A stretch of DNA of 64,000 nt from Jeongeupia naejangsanensis (GTDB lineage Bacteria; Pseudomonadota; Gammaproteobacteria; Burkholderiales; Chitinibacteraceae). The stretch spans positions 1 to 64,000 of the forward strand of contig NZ_JAESND010000010.1 of NCBI RefSeq assembly GCF_016865585.1. Reading direction: 5' to 3'. The notes below the pieces were generated by a model. It worked only from the letters and a program-made list of their open reading frames with translations, was not told where the DNA came from and ran no database searches. Numbering within the stretch: position 1 is the first letter of the stretch; each line of letters starts with the position of its first letter. Of the stretch, positions 38,040 to 49,520 are shown one piece after another. The translations under genes were made by a program, and so were the position numbers.

Positions 38040-38656
38040 GAAACTCTCCTTGCGGGTACGCCGACCCAAGTGCCGGCCTCGTTGACATCGGCAGTGACTA
38101 CCGCCCCAGCACCAATCACCACGTCATCTGCAACCGTCACGCCCTGCAGCACCACTGCACGACTTCCAACCAGACAACGGCTGCCAATGCGCGTGCCGCC
38201 ATTGACGATGGCGCCGGTCGCCACATGACTGTGCGCGCCGATCACCGCATCGTGCTCGATGAGCGCGCCGCTATTGATAATGCAGTTGACACCGACGTCG
38301 GCGCCAGCATTGATAAGCGCATGATGCAGAACTGCGCAGCCTTTGCCCAACCTCGACAGTGAGGCCACCACGGCCGAACTAGCGATCAGCGTCGCAAGCG
38401 GTAGTTGCAACGCTTGAAGTTGACCGTACAGCCGCATACGGACCGCAGCGGACTTGACTTGCCCGACGGTGATCAGGAAACGTGGCCCTTCGGTGGCTTG
38501 GCTCAACCAATCATCATCCCCCAGCCAAGGCGTGCCCTGCATATCGGCCTGCGAATCACGATCAATGAAACCGGCCACAATCAGCCCCGTGCTACGCGCG
38601 GCCTCTAAGCAGGCGCGGCCATGGCCGCCGCCGCCGATGAACACCAGCGCACTCAT
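38036..38656 (-). CDS. legH: Sugar N-acetyltransferase (LegH/NeuD/PglD family)
   Basis: Left-handed beta-helix acetyltransferase of 206 aa. An N-terminal Rossmann-like part (VFIGGGGHGRACLEAA) precedes hexapeptide repeats (for example IGSRCLVGSRAVVLQGVTV). Expected to acetylate the 4-amino group after LegC. Start ATG 38656 overlaps the legC stop. Confidence 0.9.
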   Translation of the reverse strand: MSALVFIGGGGHGRACLEAARSTGLIVAGFIDRDSQADMQGTPWLGDDDWLSQATEGPRFLITVGQVKSAAVRMRLYGQLQALQLPLATLIASSAVVASLSRLGKGCAVLHHALINAGADVGVNCIINSGALIEHDAVIGAHSHVATGAIVNGGTRIGSRCLVGSRAVVLQGVTVADDVVIGAGAVVTADVNEAGTWVGVPARRVS

Positions 38657-39813
38657 AGCCGCACGCTGCTCGGTAGGTTGACAAGGCGCTCCGCCAGCCA
38701 CTCGGCATTGGGCAGCGGCCCGCACTGGGCCAAGGCAAATGCAGGCATCGTCTGCATCAGCTGCCACACCGGCCGGGTCATTACGCCCAGACCATTACTG
38801 TAGGCGAGAAAGGCATCACGCTCGGCCTCATCCTCAAGCAGTACGGCGTTGAGCCAATAATTGCTGCGCGTACCGGATGGCTCAGCGACAAATTTGACAT
38901 CATTCGCCGCGCAGAACGTGGCATAGCGCGCCGCAGTCTCGCGCTTGTTAGCGAGAATGTCCGGCAGCTGTTCCAGCTGTGCGCACGCGAGCGCGGCATT
39001 CAGGTTGGGGAGCCGGTAGTTGTAGCCGACCTGGTCGTGCGAGAACGCCCACGGATGCGCTTGCTTGGCAGTGGTGGTGAGGTGCTTGCCCAGCTTACCG
39101 AGGCGCTCGTCGTTGGTGACGATGCAGCCGCCGCCACCGCAAGTGACCGTCTTGTTGCCGTTGAAGCTGAACGCGCCCAGCCGACCGATGGCACCAGTAT
39201 GTCGCTCGCCAACGTAGGAACCCAGCGACTCAGCAGCATCCTCGATCAGGGCGATGCCCCACTCGGCACAGATCGTATTCAGTGCGTCAACATCACACGG
39301 CAGACCGAAAGTATGCATCGGCACGCAGGCCGCGATGCGCCGGCCGGAAGTACGGTTGTAGCAGCCGGCGTCGCGCCGCTCGGCGTGCTCGGAGAGGAAA
39401 TCCGAGAGCGCGGCAGGCGACAAGCCCAGGGTGAGCCGGTCGACATCGACAAACACCGGATGCGCGCGCTGGTAGCTGATGGCGTTGCAGGTCGCGACAA
39501 AGGTCAGCGGCTGAGTGATCACCTCGTCGCCATCGGTCACGCCCGCCAGAATCAGCGCCATATGCAGCGCGGCGGTGCCATTCATCGTCGCCACCGCATA
39601 CTGCGCTCCGGTGATTTCGCGCATCATCGCCTCGAAGCAATCGACATACGCACCGACCGACGAGACAAAGGTAGAGTCGATGCAGTCGAGCAGATACTGC
39701 TTTTCATTACCAGCGAAACGGGGCGCATGCAGCGGGATGAAGTCGGCCGAACCGTAGAGCTCGCGGGCAAAGTCGACCAGCGCTTCGAGCCGGGGGGAAA
39801 CAGGCGCGCTCAT
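38653..39813 (-). CDS. legC: LegC family PLP-dependent aminotransferase
   Basis: DegT/DnrJ/EryC1-fold aminotransferase of 386 aa that aminates C4 of the keto-sugar. PLP Lys in FSFNGNKTVTCGGGG; EDAAESLGSYV and MNGTAALHMAL are family motifs. Start overlaps the legB stop by one base (TGATG). Confidence 0.93.
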   Translation of the reverse strand: MSAPVSPRLEALVDFARELYGSADFIPLHAPRFAGNEKQYLLDCIDSTFVSSVGAYVDCFEAMMREITGAQYAVATMNGTAALHMALILAGVTDGDEVITQPLTFVATCNAISYQRAHPVFVDVDRLTLGLSPAALSDFLSEHAERRDAGCYNRTSGRRIAACVPMHTFGLPCDVDALNTICAEWGIALIEDAAESLGSYVGERHTGAIGRLGAFSFNGNKTVTCGGGGCIVTNDERLGKLGKHLTTTAKQAHPWAFSHDQVGYNYRLPNLNAALACAQLEQLPDILANKRETAARYATFCAANDVKFVAEPSGTRSNYWLNAVLLEDEAERDAFLAYSNGLGVMTRPVWQLMQTMPAFALAQCGPLPNAEWLAERLVNLPSSVRL

Positions 39814-40793
39814 CAGACGTTGTAGATATCAGGTTTGTATTTGGCGAGGTTGGCAGGCTCGAGGAACCAGCTCACCGTTTCCTTCAGGCCCGCCTCGATG
39901 CTGTACTGCGGCTCAAACCCAGTCAGCGAGTGGATCAGGCCGTTGTCGCACCACAGACGGAACACTTCGGATTTCTCCGGCCGGATGCGCGCTTCGTCAA
40001 CGATAAACTCGACATCCGAACCCATGATGCTCTTGATCAGGTTAAGCGTATCACCGACCGAGATTTCGAAGTTGGAACCGATGTTCACTGTCTGACCGAC
40101 AGCCGCGTCGCACTCAGCCAACGCGACAAAACCACGGCAGGTGTCAGTGACATAGTTGAAATCGCGAGTCGGGCTAACATCGCCAAGCTTGATCTGTTTC
40201 TTGCCGGCGGCGATCTGACTGATGATGGTTGGGATCACCGCGCGCGCGCTCTGGCGTGGGCCGTAGGTATTGAACGGACGGGCAACGGTCAGCGGCAGGC
40301 CGAAGGCGTTGTAGAAGCTCATCGCCATCGCATCCGCACCGATCTTGCTCGCCGAGTACGGCGACTGCGGCTGCAACGGGTGCTTCTCGTCGATTGGTAC
40401 ATACCGCGCCGTCCCGTAAACCTCGGACGTCGAGGTGTGGATCACCCGCGCCACGCCATTTTCCTTGGCGGCCTGGCAGATGTTCAGCGTGCCGCGCACG
40501 TTCACGTCGACATAGCTGTCGGGCGCCACGTAGGAATACGGGATCGCGATCAGCGCCGCCAAGTGAAACACCACGTCCTGGCCTTTGGTGATGGTCTTGC
40601 AGAAGTGCGGATCGCGCACATCACCGCTCACCACATTAATCACATCACGGCAGGCCACATCCTCCAGCCAGCCCCAATAATTGAACGAATTGTATTGTGC
40701 CAGCGCCGTGACTTTGTACCCACGAGCAACCAACATTTCAACGAGGTGGGAACCGATAAAGCCATCGGCGCCAGTTACCAGCGCATTTTTCAT
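39813..40793 (-). CDS. legB: NDP-GlcNAc 4,6-dehydratase LegB
   Basis: Extended SDR of 326 aa. NAD-binding GADGFIGSHL near residue 8, TSTSEVYGTA and YSASKIGAD catalytic motifs, and QYNSFNYWGWL, a segment characteristic of LegB-type dehydratases. First step of the legionaminic acid route. ATG 40793 chosen; it is the first gene of the overlapped leg block. Confidence 0.92.
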   Translation of the reverse strand: MKNALVTGADGFIGSHLVEMLVARGYKVTALAQYNSFNYWGWLEDVACRDVINVVSGDVRDPHFCKTITKGQDVVFHLAALIAIPYSYVAPDSYVDVNVRGTLNICQAAKENGVARVIHTSTSEVYGTARYVPIDEKHPLQPQSPYSASKIGADAMAMSFYNAFGLPLTVARPFNTYGPRQSARAVIPTIISQIAAGKKQIKLGDVSPTRDFNYVTDTCRGFVALAECDAAVGQTVNIGSNFEISVGDTLNLIKSIMGSDVEFIVDEARIRPEKSEVFRLWCDNGLIHSLTGFEPQYSIEAGLKETVSWFLEPANLAKYKPDIYNV

Positions 40794-40973
40794 ATGATTT
40801 CCATCGACCATGTCAAACTTGCTTTTCTAAAAAAGCACAAACAAAATGCATTCATCACAAAAGCAAGAATTTCATTTAAAACATCACCTAGCTCAGATAG
40901 CCTTTACAGCCATCACAATATCACGCAAGCCAACATCAGAAACAATAAAGCACGCACAACAGAGGCATTCAAA
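40794..40973 (-). other. A/T-rich gap between wzz and legB
   Basis: About 180 bases of visibly A/T-rich DNA with no convincing frame. A short 7-bp stem (40820-40826 with 40831-40837) lies near the legB start. It may carry an internal promoter for the leg operon but I could not pick out a good -35/-10 pair. Confidence 0.3.
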
Positions 40974-41978
40974 TCAGGCATTTTTGGGCTTAATAAGCAA
41001 TTGCAATGCAAGCACGAATACAACCGCCATAGTTCCAGCACTCAATATGCTCATTAGCACAATAAATCCACGTCTAGGTCCCGACTTCTCATCCGGTGCG
41101 ACGGCCCAAGTAATCTTCAGCTCGTCACGCTCCTGCGCTCGAGCCAGTTCTATCCGACGATCGAGTCGATCGGCCATCGCACCCCAATAAGCTTGCTCCT
41201 GCAACGCGGCAACTGCAGCGATCCAGACCCCCACGTCGCCTGGTCTCTGCTTCATTCCATCAACAACGAGGCGCTGCAAACTTGCAAGTTGATCCTGCAT
41301 TTTCACAACTTGACTCTGTGCTAAATCAGAAATACCACCCTGCAATGTAGCTTCGGCTTGGATACCTGCAAGACTGACGATACCAAATTGTTCAGAAGGC
41401 GAAATATTATTGGTCACTAATTTAATTTGCGAGGACGCCAGCAATTCTTGTGCGCGCAACCGGTTCTTGATCGCCACATCACGACGTAGCTCAAGGTCAT
41501 AGCGAGTCTTCGAAATATCCAGAAGTCTCATCTCATAGAGACTCCCCGAAAGCGTCTTGCCGAATGCATTGGCAAGTTTAGCGGCGAACTCCGGACTAGC
41601 ATCGGTGGCCGTCACATTCAGAAAGCCGTCCTTGGCATTCAGCGTGACCTTCACATTCTTATTGATCGCACGCTGCGTTGCCTGGCGACCACGGGTTTGG
41701 TAGTGATTTGCCAATTCCAGATCAATAGCGACCTTGTCGACAATCTGGTCATTGGTCAACAACCAATTATACGTCGGCGCGTTTTTCGACGGAGCGATTC
41801 GCAACGTCGCAGCATACTCATTTGGCATCTGCATCACCGCCCCGAGCGCAACGACCCCAGCCACAATCGGAGCGGCGATCAGCTTGCGCTTGTGGCGGAT
41901 TAGGATTGCCAGCAGGTCGTGCAAGGAAACTTCCTGCGTCGCGACGCTAGGCTGGATATGTTCTGCGGGCTCGTTCAT
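40974..41978 (-). CDS. wzz: Wzz-type chain-length determinant protein
   Basis: Inner-membrane protein of 334 aa that sets polysaccharide chain length. Two transmembrane segments flank a large periplasmic coiled-coil-rich domain: one near residues 32-50 (KLIAAPIVAGVVALGAVM) and one near the C-terminus (FIVLMSILSAGTMAVVFVLAL). No tyrosine kinase domain, so it is the Wzz and not the Wzc type. ATG 41978 removes an unlikely 15-residue extension. It is the first polysaccharide gene read, and A/T-rich DNA lies upstream. Confidence 0.87.
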   Translation of the reverse strand: MNEPAEHIQPSVATQEVSLHDLLAILIRHKRKLIAAPIVAGVVALGAVMQMPNEYAATLRIAPSKNAPTYNWLLTNDQIVDKVAIDLELANHYQTRGRQATQRAINKNVKVTLNAKDGFLNVTATDASPEFAAKLANAFGKTLSGSLYEMRLLDISKTRYDLELRRDVAIKNRLRAQELLASSQIKLVTNNISPSEQFGIVSLAGIQAEATLQGGISDLAQSQVVKMQDQLASLQRLVVDGMKQRPGDVGVWIAAVAALQEQAYWGAMADRLDRRIELARAQERDELKITWAVAPDEKSGPRRGFIVLMSILSAGTMAVVFVLALQLLIKPKNA

Positions 41979-42090
41979 AAGGCCTTGTACATCAAAGCGG
42001 GACGGCAAAAATTTTACCGTCAATGCAAGGTAGTTAGAATAAAAGACCTGCCATGCGACGGAAGGTATTTTTCAAAATTTTTGCCAAAAA

Positions 42091-42747
42091 TCAAAAGTCA
42101 AATGTCGCCTTTTCTTTTTTCTGCATTAGACGCGGCAAACTGTATTCGAAAAGCGCGACTTCATGGTAAGCCCCCTGTTCGCCACGGGAAATGCGCTCTG
42201 CGTTCATGACCGGCGGCTTGCCGATTACGGCGACCAATCGCCCTCCTGGACTCAGCACATCCCTAATTTTGACAGGGACGTCGTCAAGCGAAGCAGTAAT
42301 GATCACCCCATCAAATGGGGCCTGCCCGATGTAGCTGAGTAGCTCGTCAACTTGTTCGACTCGGACGTTCTTGATTCCTGCACGCTGCACACCCGCCTGC
42401 GCAAACGCGACCTTCTCCGCCGTATCGTCGATACCGTACACCTGCTCGCACAGCCCGGCGATAAGGCCAATCAGATAGGCGCCGCTTGCGGCACCGATCA
42501 CCAGCACCTTGTCGGTCGGCTTCAGCAGGGCTTCCTGGGCGAAGCGCGCTTCAATCTTCGGGGCAAGCATCTGGCCACCACAGGGCAGTGGCAGTTCGGT
42601 GTCGACGAAAGCCAGCGCGCGCTTGTCCTGCGGGACGAAATCTTCGCGCTTGACCGCCAGTACGCGGTCGAGCACCTTCTGGTCGAGCACGTGCCACGGG
42701 CGGATCTGTTGTTCTACGAGAAAGTAGCGGGCGCGTTCCCAATCCAT
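42091..42747 (-). CDS. Protein-L-isoaspartate O-methyltransferase-like protein, divergent
   Basis: SAM-methyltransferase-like protein of 218 aa of the PCMT family. It begins with the family pattern ARYFLVEQQIRPW and D..VL..V....FVP. The active-site segment that reads roughly GQTISQP in true PCMT is here GGQMLAP, and the SAM motif I is VIGAASGAY in place of G.GSGY. Isoaspartate repair activity is therefore doubtful. In betaproteobacteria this divergent paralogue often precedes tolC; here it precedes wzz. Confidence 0.8.
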   Translation of the reverse strand: MDWERARYFLVEQQIRPWHVLDQKVLDRVLAVKREDFVPQDKRALAFVDTELPLPCGGQMLAPKIEARFAQEALLKPTDKVLVIGAASGAYLIGLIAGLCEQVYGIDDTAEKVAFAQAGVQRAGIKNVRVEQVDELLSYIGQAPFDGVIITASLDDVPVKIRDVLSPGGRLVAVIGKPPVMNAERISRGEQGAYHEVALFEYSLPRLMQKKEKATFDF

Positions 42748-42839
42748 GTTTGCTTCACCTCAAGTCGGGCCCGGTACGGGCGTCCAAGTTTTCTGAATAA
42801 CTTGTAATTATCCCACAATCTCGGTACGGTCACAGCCGT

Positions 42840-44912
<2,073 letters not shown>

Positions 44913-44933
44913 GCGATCGTGATCGACCATACG

Positions 44934-44955
44934 AAACGGGCCTGCGGGCCCGTTT
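44934..44955 (+). terminator. Terminator after thiC
   Basis: A 9-bp stem AAACGGGCC (44934-44942) with GGCCCGTTT (44947-44955), loop TGCG, then T and GTT. It lies 21 bases after the thiC stop. Confidence 0.8.
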
Positions 44956-45056
44956 TGTTCGTCCGGCAGAGGTCGGTCACGCCCCGGCATCGATCACGAC
45001 TTGCCAAGCGATAGCCGCGCCGCGAAACTCAATCAACGCGTCATTGGGCCACGGTC

Positions 45057-47294
45057 GTGACTACTTCAAAAGACAATCCTCCCCCCGCCGGCGGCTGGGG
45101 GGCACTCAAGGCGACCTTGCAGCGGATCGAGCCGGGCAATGCCGGCACGACGCTCAAGGCCTTGATCCGCGCCAACCAGCCGCAGGGCTTCGACTGCCCC
45201 GGCTGCGCATGGCCGGACAAACCGAGCGCGGCGGTGCAGTTCTGCGAGAACGGCGCCAAGGCGATCACCCACGAAATCACCGGCAAACGCGTGACGCCCG
45301 GGTTCTTTGCCGCGCATACCGTGAGCGAGCTCGAAACTTGGGACGACTACACGCTCGAGCAGCAGGGCCGGCTGACCGAGCCGATGCGCTACGACAGCAG
45401 CAGCGACCGCTACGTCCCGATCGCCTGGGACGATGCCTTTGCGCTGATCGCCTCGCACCTGAACGCCATCGCCCCGGACGAGGCCCACTTCTATACCTCG
45501 GGCCGCACCGGCAACGAGACGGCTTTCCTCTATCAGCTGTTCGTGCGGCTCTACGGCACCAACAACCTGCCCGACTGCTCGAACATGTGTCACGAGCCGA
45601 GCGGTCAGGCGCTGCTCGAGAGCCTCGGCACCGGCAAAGGCACGGTGACGCTCGAGGATTTCTCCAAGGCCGAGGCGATCTTCATCTTCGGCCAGAACCC
45701 GGGGACCAATCACCCGCGCATGCTGGGCGAACTGCGCGAGGCGGCGCATCGCGGCTGCAAGATCGTCGTGTTCAACCCGCTGCGCGAGCGCGGGTTGCTG
45801 CGCTTCCAGGACCCGCAAAGCCCGGCCGAGATGCTGACCAACCGCGCCAGCGATCTGGCGAGCCATTACTACCAGCCGCGCATCGGCGGCGACATGGCGA
45901 TCGCCAGGGCACTGATCAAGTACACGCTCGAACACGGTGCCGAAGACCACGACTTCATCGCCGCACATACCGACGGCTTTGCCGCCGTCGAAGCCGACAT
46001 CGCCGCGACCGGCTGGGACGAACTGGTCGACGCCAGCGGGCTGAGCCGCGCCGAGCTCGACGAGATCGGCGCGCTCTACACCGCCAGCAAGGCGACGATG
46101 TTTACCTGGGGCATGGGCATCACCCAGCACAAGCACGCGGTCGCGACGATCCAGACGCTGTGCAACGCGCTGCTGGTACGCGGCAACGTCGGCAAGCCCG
46201 GCGCCGGCGCCTGCCCGGTGCGCGGCCACTCGAACGTGCAGGGCGACCGGACCATGGGCATCAACGAGCGCCCGACCGCGACCTTTTTGCAGCGACTCGG
46301 CGACGCCTGCGGCTTCGCCCCGCCAACGAAGCACGGCAACAGCGTGGTCGAGAGCATCGCCGCAATGGAAGCTGGTCGCGCGAAGGTGTTCATCGCGCTC
46401 GGCGGCAACTTCGCCGCCGCGACACCGGATACCGAACGCACGCACGCGGCCTTGCGCACGCAGGCACTGACCGTGCACATCAGCACCACGCTGAACCGCT
46501 CGCACCTGATCACCGGTCGCGACGCGCTGATCCTGCCCTGTCTGGGCCGCACCGAAATCGACATCCAGCACGGTGTCGCCCAGCAGATTTCGGTCGAGGA
46601 TTCGATGAGCATGGTGCACCTGACGCGCGGCGTGAAGGAGCCCGCATCACCACAACTGCGGTCCGAACCGCAGATCGTTGCCGGCATCGCACTGGCCACG
46701 CTCAAACACAGCCCGGTCGATTTCGCCGCGCTCGCCGGCGATTACGACCAAATCCGCGAGCTGATCGCCCGAGTCGTTACCGGCTTCGACGACTTCAACA
46801 CCCGCGTGCGCCAGCCCGGCGGTTTCTACTTCGGCAACAGCGCGCGCCGACGCGAATGGCGCACGGTGAGCGGCAAGGCGCGCTTCGTCGCTCACGCAGC
46901 CGGCACCGACCTGCTGGCACAGCTGCAGGCGCTCACCCCGGCGCCGCTGCTGACACTGATGACCATGCGCAGCCACGACCAGTACAACACGACGATCTAC
47001 GCCCGCAACGACCGCTATCGCGGCATCCATGACGAGCGCCGGGTGCTGTTCGCCCACCCGGATGATCTGGCCGCGCGTGGACTCGCCGACGGATCACGCG
47101 TCGACATCGTGTCGGTCTGGTTCGACGGCGAACGTCGCATCGAGGATTTTCGCGTGCAAGCCTACGACATCCCGCCAGGCAGCCTCGCTGCCTACTTCCC
47201 CGAAACCAATCCGCTGGTCCCGCTCGAACACCACGCCGATGGCGCCCGCACGCCGGCGAGCAAGGCGATTCCGGTGTATCTGGTACCGCGATGA
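45057..47294 (+). CDS. FdhF/YdeP family molybdopterin oxidoreductase
   Basis: Molybdopterin-dependent oxidoreductase of 745 aa. An N-terminal CPGC motif and later Cys, Mo/bis-MGD domain blocks (YTSGRTGNETAFLYQ, GQNPGTNHPRML, ACPVRGHSNVQGDRTMGI) and a C-terminal aspartate-decarboxylase-like domain place it in the YdeP group. It lacks a twin-arginine signal so is cytoplasmic. YdeP is linked to acid resistance in E. coli; the substrate is unknown. GTG start at 45057. Overlaps fdhD by 4 bases, which fits a need for Mo-cofactor sulfuration. Confidence 0.88.
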   Translation: MTTSKDNPPPAGGWGALKATLQRIEPGNAGTTLKALIRANQPQGFDCPGCAWPDKPSAAVQFCENGAKAITHEITGKRVTPGFFAAHTVSELETWDDYTLEQQGRLTEPMRYDSSSDRYVPIAWDDAFALIASHLNAIAPDEAHFYTSGRTGNETAFLYQLFVRLYGTNNLPDCSNMCHEPSGQALLESLGTGKGTVTLEDFSKAEAIFIFGQNPGTNHPRMLGELREAAHRGCKIVVFNPLRERGLLRFQDPQSPAEMLTNRASDLASHYYQPRIGGDMAIARALIKYTLEHGAEDHDFIAAHTDGFAAVEADIAATGWDELVDASGLSRAELDEIGALYTASKATMFTWGMGITQHKHAVATIQTLCNALLVRGNVGKPGAGACPVRGHSNVQGDRTMGINERPTATFLQRLGDACGFAPPTKHGNSVVESIAAMEAGRAKVFIALGGNFAAATPDTERTHAALRTQALTVHISTTLNRSHLITGRDALILPCLGRTEIDIQHGVAQQISVEDSMSMVHLTRGVKEPASPQLRSEPQIVAGIALATLKHSPVDFAALAGDYDQIRELIARVVTGFDDFNTRVRQPGGFYFGNSARRREWRTVSGKARFVAHAAGTDLLAQLQALTPAPLLTLMTMRSHDQYNTTIYARNDRYRGIHDERRVLFAHPDDLAARGLADGSRVDIVSVWFDGERRIEDFRVQAYDIPPGSLAAYFPETNPLVPLEHHADGARTPASKAIPVYLVPR

Positions 47295-48094
47295 ACGGTA
47301 CAGCAAGCCACACCGCCGTCCGCTGGGCCGATGGCCGGTTCGGCGCCAGCGACGAAACCGTTGCCGACGAAGTACCGGTCGCCATGGTCTACAACGGCGT
47401 CTCGCACGCGGTGATGATGGCCAGCCCGGGCGATCTGGAAGAGCTGGCGATCGGCTTCACACTGACCGAGGGCATCGCCGACCGCTACGCCGACATCGTC
47501 GACGTCGAACTCGCCGGGGTCGACGGCGGCATCGAGGCACGGATCACGCTGGCGCAACATCCGTGGCAGAGGCTGAAGGCGCAGCGCCGCCAACTGGCCG
47601 GCCGCAGCGGCTGCGGCCTGTGCGGCGCCGAGCACCTGCAAAGCGCGTTGAGGCCGGTTGCCCGGATCGACAGCAACTACACGACGGACGCCGGTACGCT
47701 GCTCGCTGGACTAACCGCGATGGCGGCCGAGCAGCCGCTGAACCGGGCAACCGGTTCGGCCCACGCCGCCGGCTGGCTCGGCGCCGGCCCCTTGCTGGTG
47801 CGCGAGGACATCGGCCGCCACAATGCCGTCGACAAGCTCGTCGGCGCGCTGCGCATGCAGCGGCGCAGCGACGACGGCGCGTTGCTGGTCACCTCGCGCG
47901 CGTCGTACGAAATCGTCCACAAGGCCGCCGCCGCCGGCATTCCGGTCATCGCCGCCATCTCCGGGCCGACGCGGCTGGCGATCGAGATGGCCGAATCCGC
48001 CGGCATCGCGCTGATCGGCTTCACCCGTGACGAACGCCTGACGGTTTACAGCCACACCTGGCGACTCGACGGCCCGAACACTGTGGCTGGCTAA
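47291..48094 (+). CDS. fdhD: Formate dehydrogenase accessory sulfurtransferase FdhD
   Basis: Sulfur carrier of 267 aa that sulfurates the Mo cofactor of formate dehydrogenase-like enzymes. Contains the conserved Cys motif CGLCG near residue 105 and the REDIGRHNAVDK family block. Start overlaps the upstream oxidoreductase stop (ATGA); its stop overlaps the convergent rfbC stop. Confidence 0.94.
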   Translation: MNGTASHTAVRWADGRFGASDETVADEVPVAMVYNGVSHAVMMASPGDLEELAIGFTLTEGIADRYADIVDVELAGVDGGIEARITLAQHPWQRLKAQRRQLAGRSGCGLCGAEHLQSALRPVARIDSNYTTDAGTLLAGLTAMAAEQPLNRATGSAHAAGWLGAGPLLVREDIGRHNAVDKLVGALRMQRRSDDGALLVTSRASYEIVHKAAAAGIPVIAAISGPTRLAIEMAESAGIALIGFTRDERLTVYSHTWRLDGPNTVAG

Positions 48095-48642
48095 ACGGTG
48101 ACGGGGCGCGCCTGTGCAAACGACGGCGCGGAGCGGTCCTTGGCCGACAGCAACGGTTCGGTACCGGTCGGCCAGGCAATCGCCAGATCCGGGTCATTCC
48201 AGCGTATGGCGCGCTCGTCCGCGGGATCCCAGTAATCCGTTGTCTTGTAGAGCAGCTCGGCTTCGTCGCTCAGGACGAGGAAGCCGTGTGCGAAGCCCGG
48301 TGGAATCCACAACTGCCGGGGCTCGGCAGCGCTCATCGTCACACTAACATGCTGTCCGTAGCTCGGAGAGCCCGCGCGCAGGTCGACAACCACATCGAAC
48401 ACCTCGCCGCGCAGTACCCGCACCAACTTGCCCTGCGGACGCATCTGCTGAAAGTGCAGGCCACGCAGGACACCCCGGCGGGACAAGGACTGGTTGTCCT
48501 GGACGAAGCGTACCGGCATTCCGACCAGCTCCGCGAAGACCCGCTCGTTGAAACTTTCGAAAAAACAGCCGCGCTCATCACGATAAACCGTCGGTTCGAT
48601 CCACTGCAGGCCGGCGATCGGCAATTCAGGCAGGCCCATCAC
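48091..48642 (-). CDS. rfbC: dTDP-4-dehydrorhamnose 3,5-epimerase
   Basis: Cupin-fold epimerase of 183 aa in dTDP-L-rhamnose synthesis. [21 protein letters not shown] contains the catalytic region, followed by the Tyr-containing [12 protein letters not shown] segment. Last gene of rfbBDAC; starts 4 bases inside the rfbA stop. Stops with fdhD in a tail-to-tail overlap. Confidence 0.95.
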   Translation of the reverse strand: MMGLPELPIAGLQWIEPTVYRDERGCFFESFNERVFAELVGMPVRFVQDNQSLSRRGVLRGLHFQQMRPQGKLVRVLRGEVFDVVVDLRAGSPSYGQHVSVTMSAAEPRQLWIPPGFAHGFLVLSDEAELLYKTTDYWDPADERAIRWNDPDLAIAWPTGTEPLLSAKDRSAPSFAQARPVTV

Positions 48643-49520
48643 GGCTCCATTTCATCGAGTACCGCATGCAGATAGCGGCCGTAGTCGTTCGGTCCCAATG
48701 CCGCCGCCAGTACCTTCAGCTGCGCCGCGTCGATCCAGCCCTGCCGGAAAGCGACTTCCTCCGGGCAGCACACCTTGAGCCCCTGCCTAGATTCGATCGT
48801 CTGGATGAACTGGCTGGCCTCGAGCATTGCGGCCGGTGTCCCGGTATCGAGCCATGCAAAGCCGCGGCCGAGCACCGTCACCGCCAGCTCGCCGCGCTCG
48901 AGATAGGCATTGTTGAGGTCGGTGATTTCCAGCTCGCCCCGTTGCGATGGCTTCAGGCTGCCGGCGATGGCCACGGCCTGCGCGTCGTAGAAATACAGGC
49001 CACTCACGGCGTATGAAGACCTCGGTTTCGCGGGTTTTTCCTCGATGTGCAAGGCATTCCCGAGCGCATCGAACTCGACCACGCCATAGCGTTGCGGATC
49101 GTTGACCCGGTACGCGAAGACCGTCGCGCCACGCACTTGCTGGGACGCTTGCAGCAGCACCTGCGCAAGGTCATGGCCGTAGAACAGGTTGTCGCCCAGC
49201 GCCAGTGCGCAGGGGTGCCCCGCCAAAAAGGGCTCGGCAATCAGCAAGGCCTGGGCCAGCCCTTCGGGTCTTTCCTGAATCGCGTAATCCAGACTAAGCC
49301 CCCAACGCCGTCCGTCGCCGAGCAGTTGTGCAAAACGCGGCGTGTCCTGTGGGGTCGAGATCACCAGAATGTCGCGGATACCGGCAAGCATCAGCGTGCT
49401 CAGCGGGTAGTAGATCATCGGCTTGTCGTAGATCGGCAGCAGCTGCTTGGACACCGCCAGCGTCGCCGGATACAACCTTGTGCCCGCACCGCCGGCAAGA
49501 ATGATGCCCTTGCGCCTCAT
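48639..49520 (-). CDS. rfbA: Glucose-1-phosphate thymidylyltransferase
   Basis: Nucleotidyltransferase of 293 aa that makes dTDP-glucose. [16 protein letters not shown] (residues 5-20) and the KPMIYYPLS segment are conserved. ATG 49520 removes a 25-residue extension running through rfbD. Overlaps rfbD by 4 bases. Confidence 0.95.
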   Translation of the reverse strand: MRRKGIILAGGAGTRLYPATLAVSKQLLPIYDKPMIYYPLSTLMLAGIRDILVISTPQDTPRFAQLLGDGRRWGLSLDYAIQERPEGLAQALLIAEPFLAGHPCALALGDNLFYGHDLAQVLLQASQQVRGATVFAYRVNDPQRYGVVEFDALGNALHIEEKPAKPRSSYAVSGLYFYDAQAVAIAGSLKPSQRGELEITDLNNAYLERGELAVTVLGRGFAWLDTGTPAAMLEASQFIQTIESRQGLKVCCPEEVAFRQGWIDAAQLKVLAAALGPNDYGRYLHAVLDEMEP

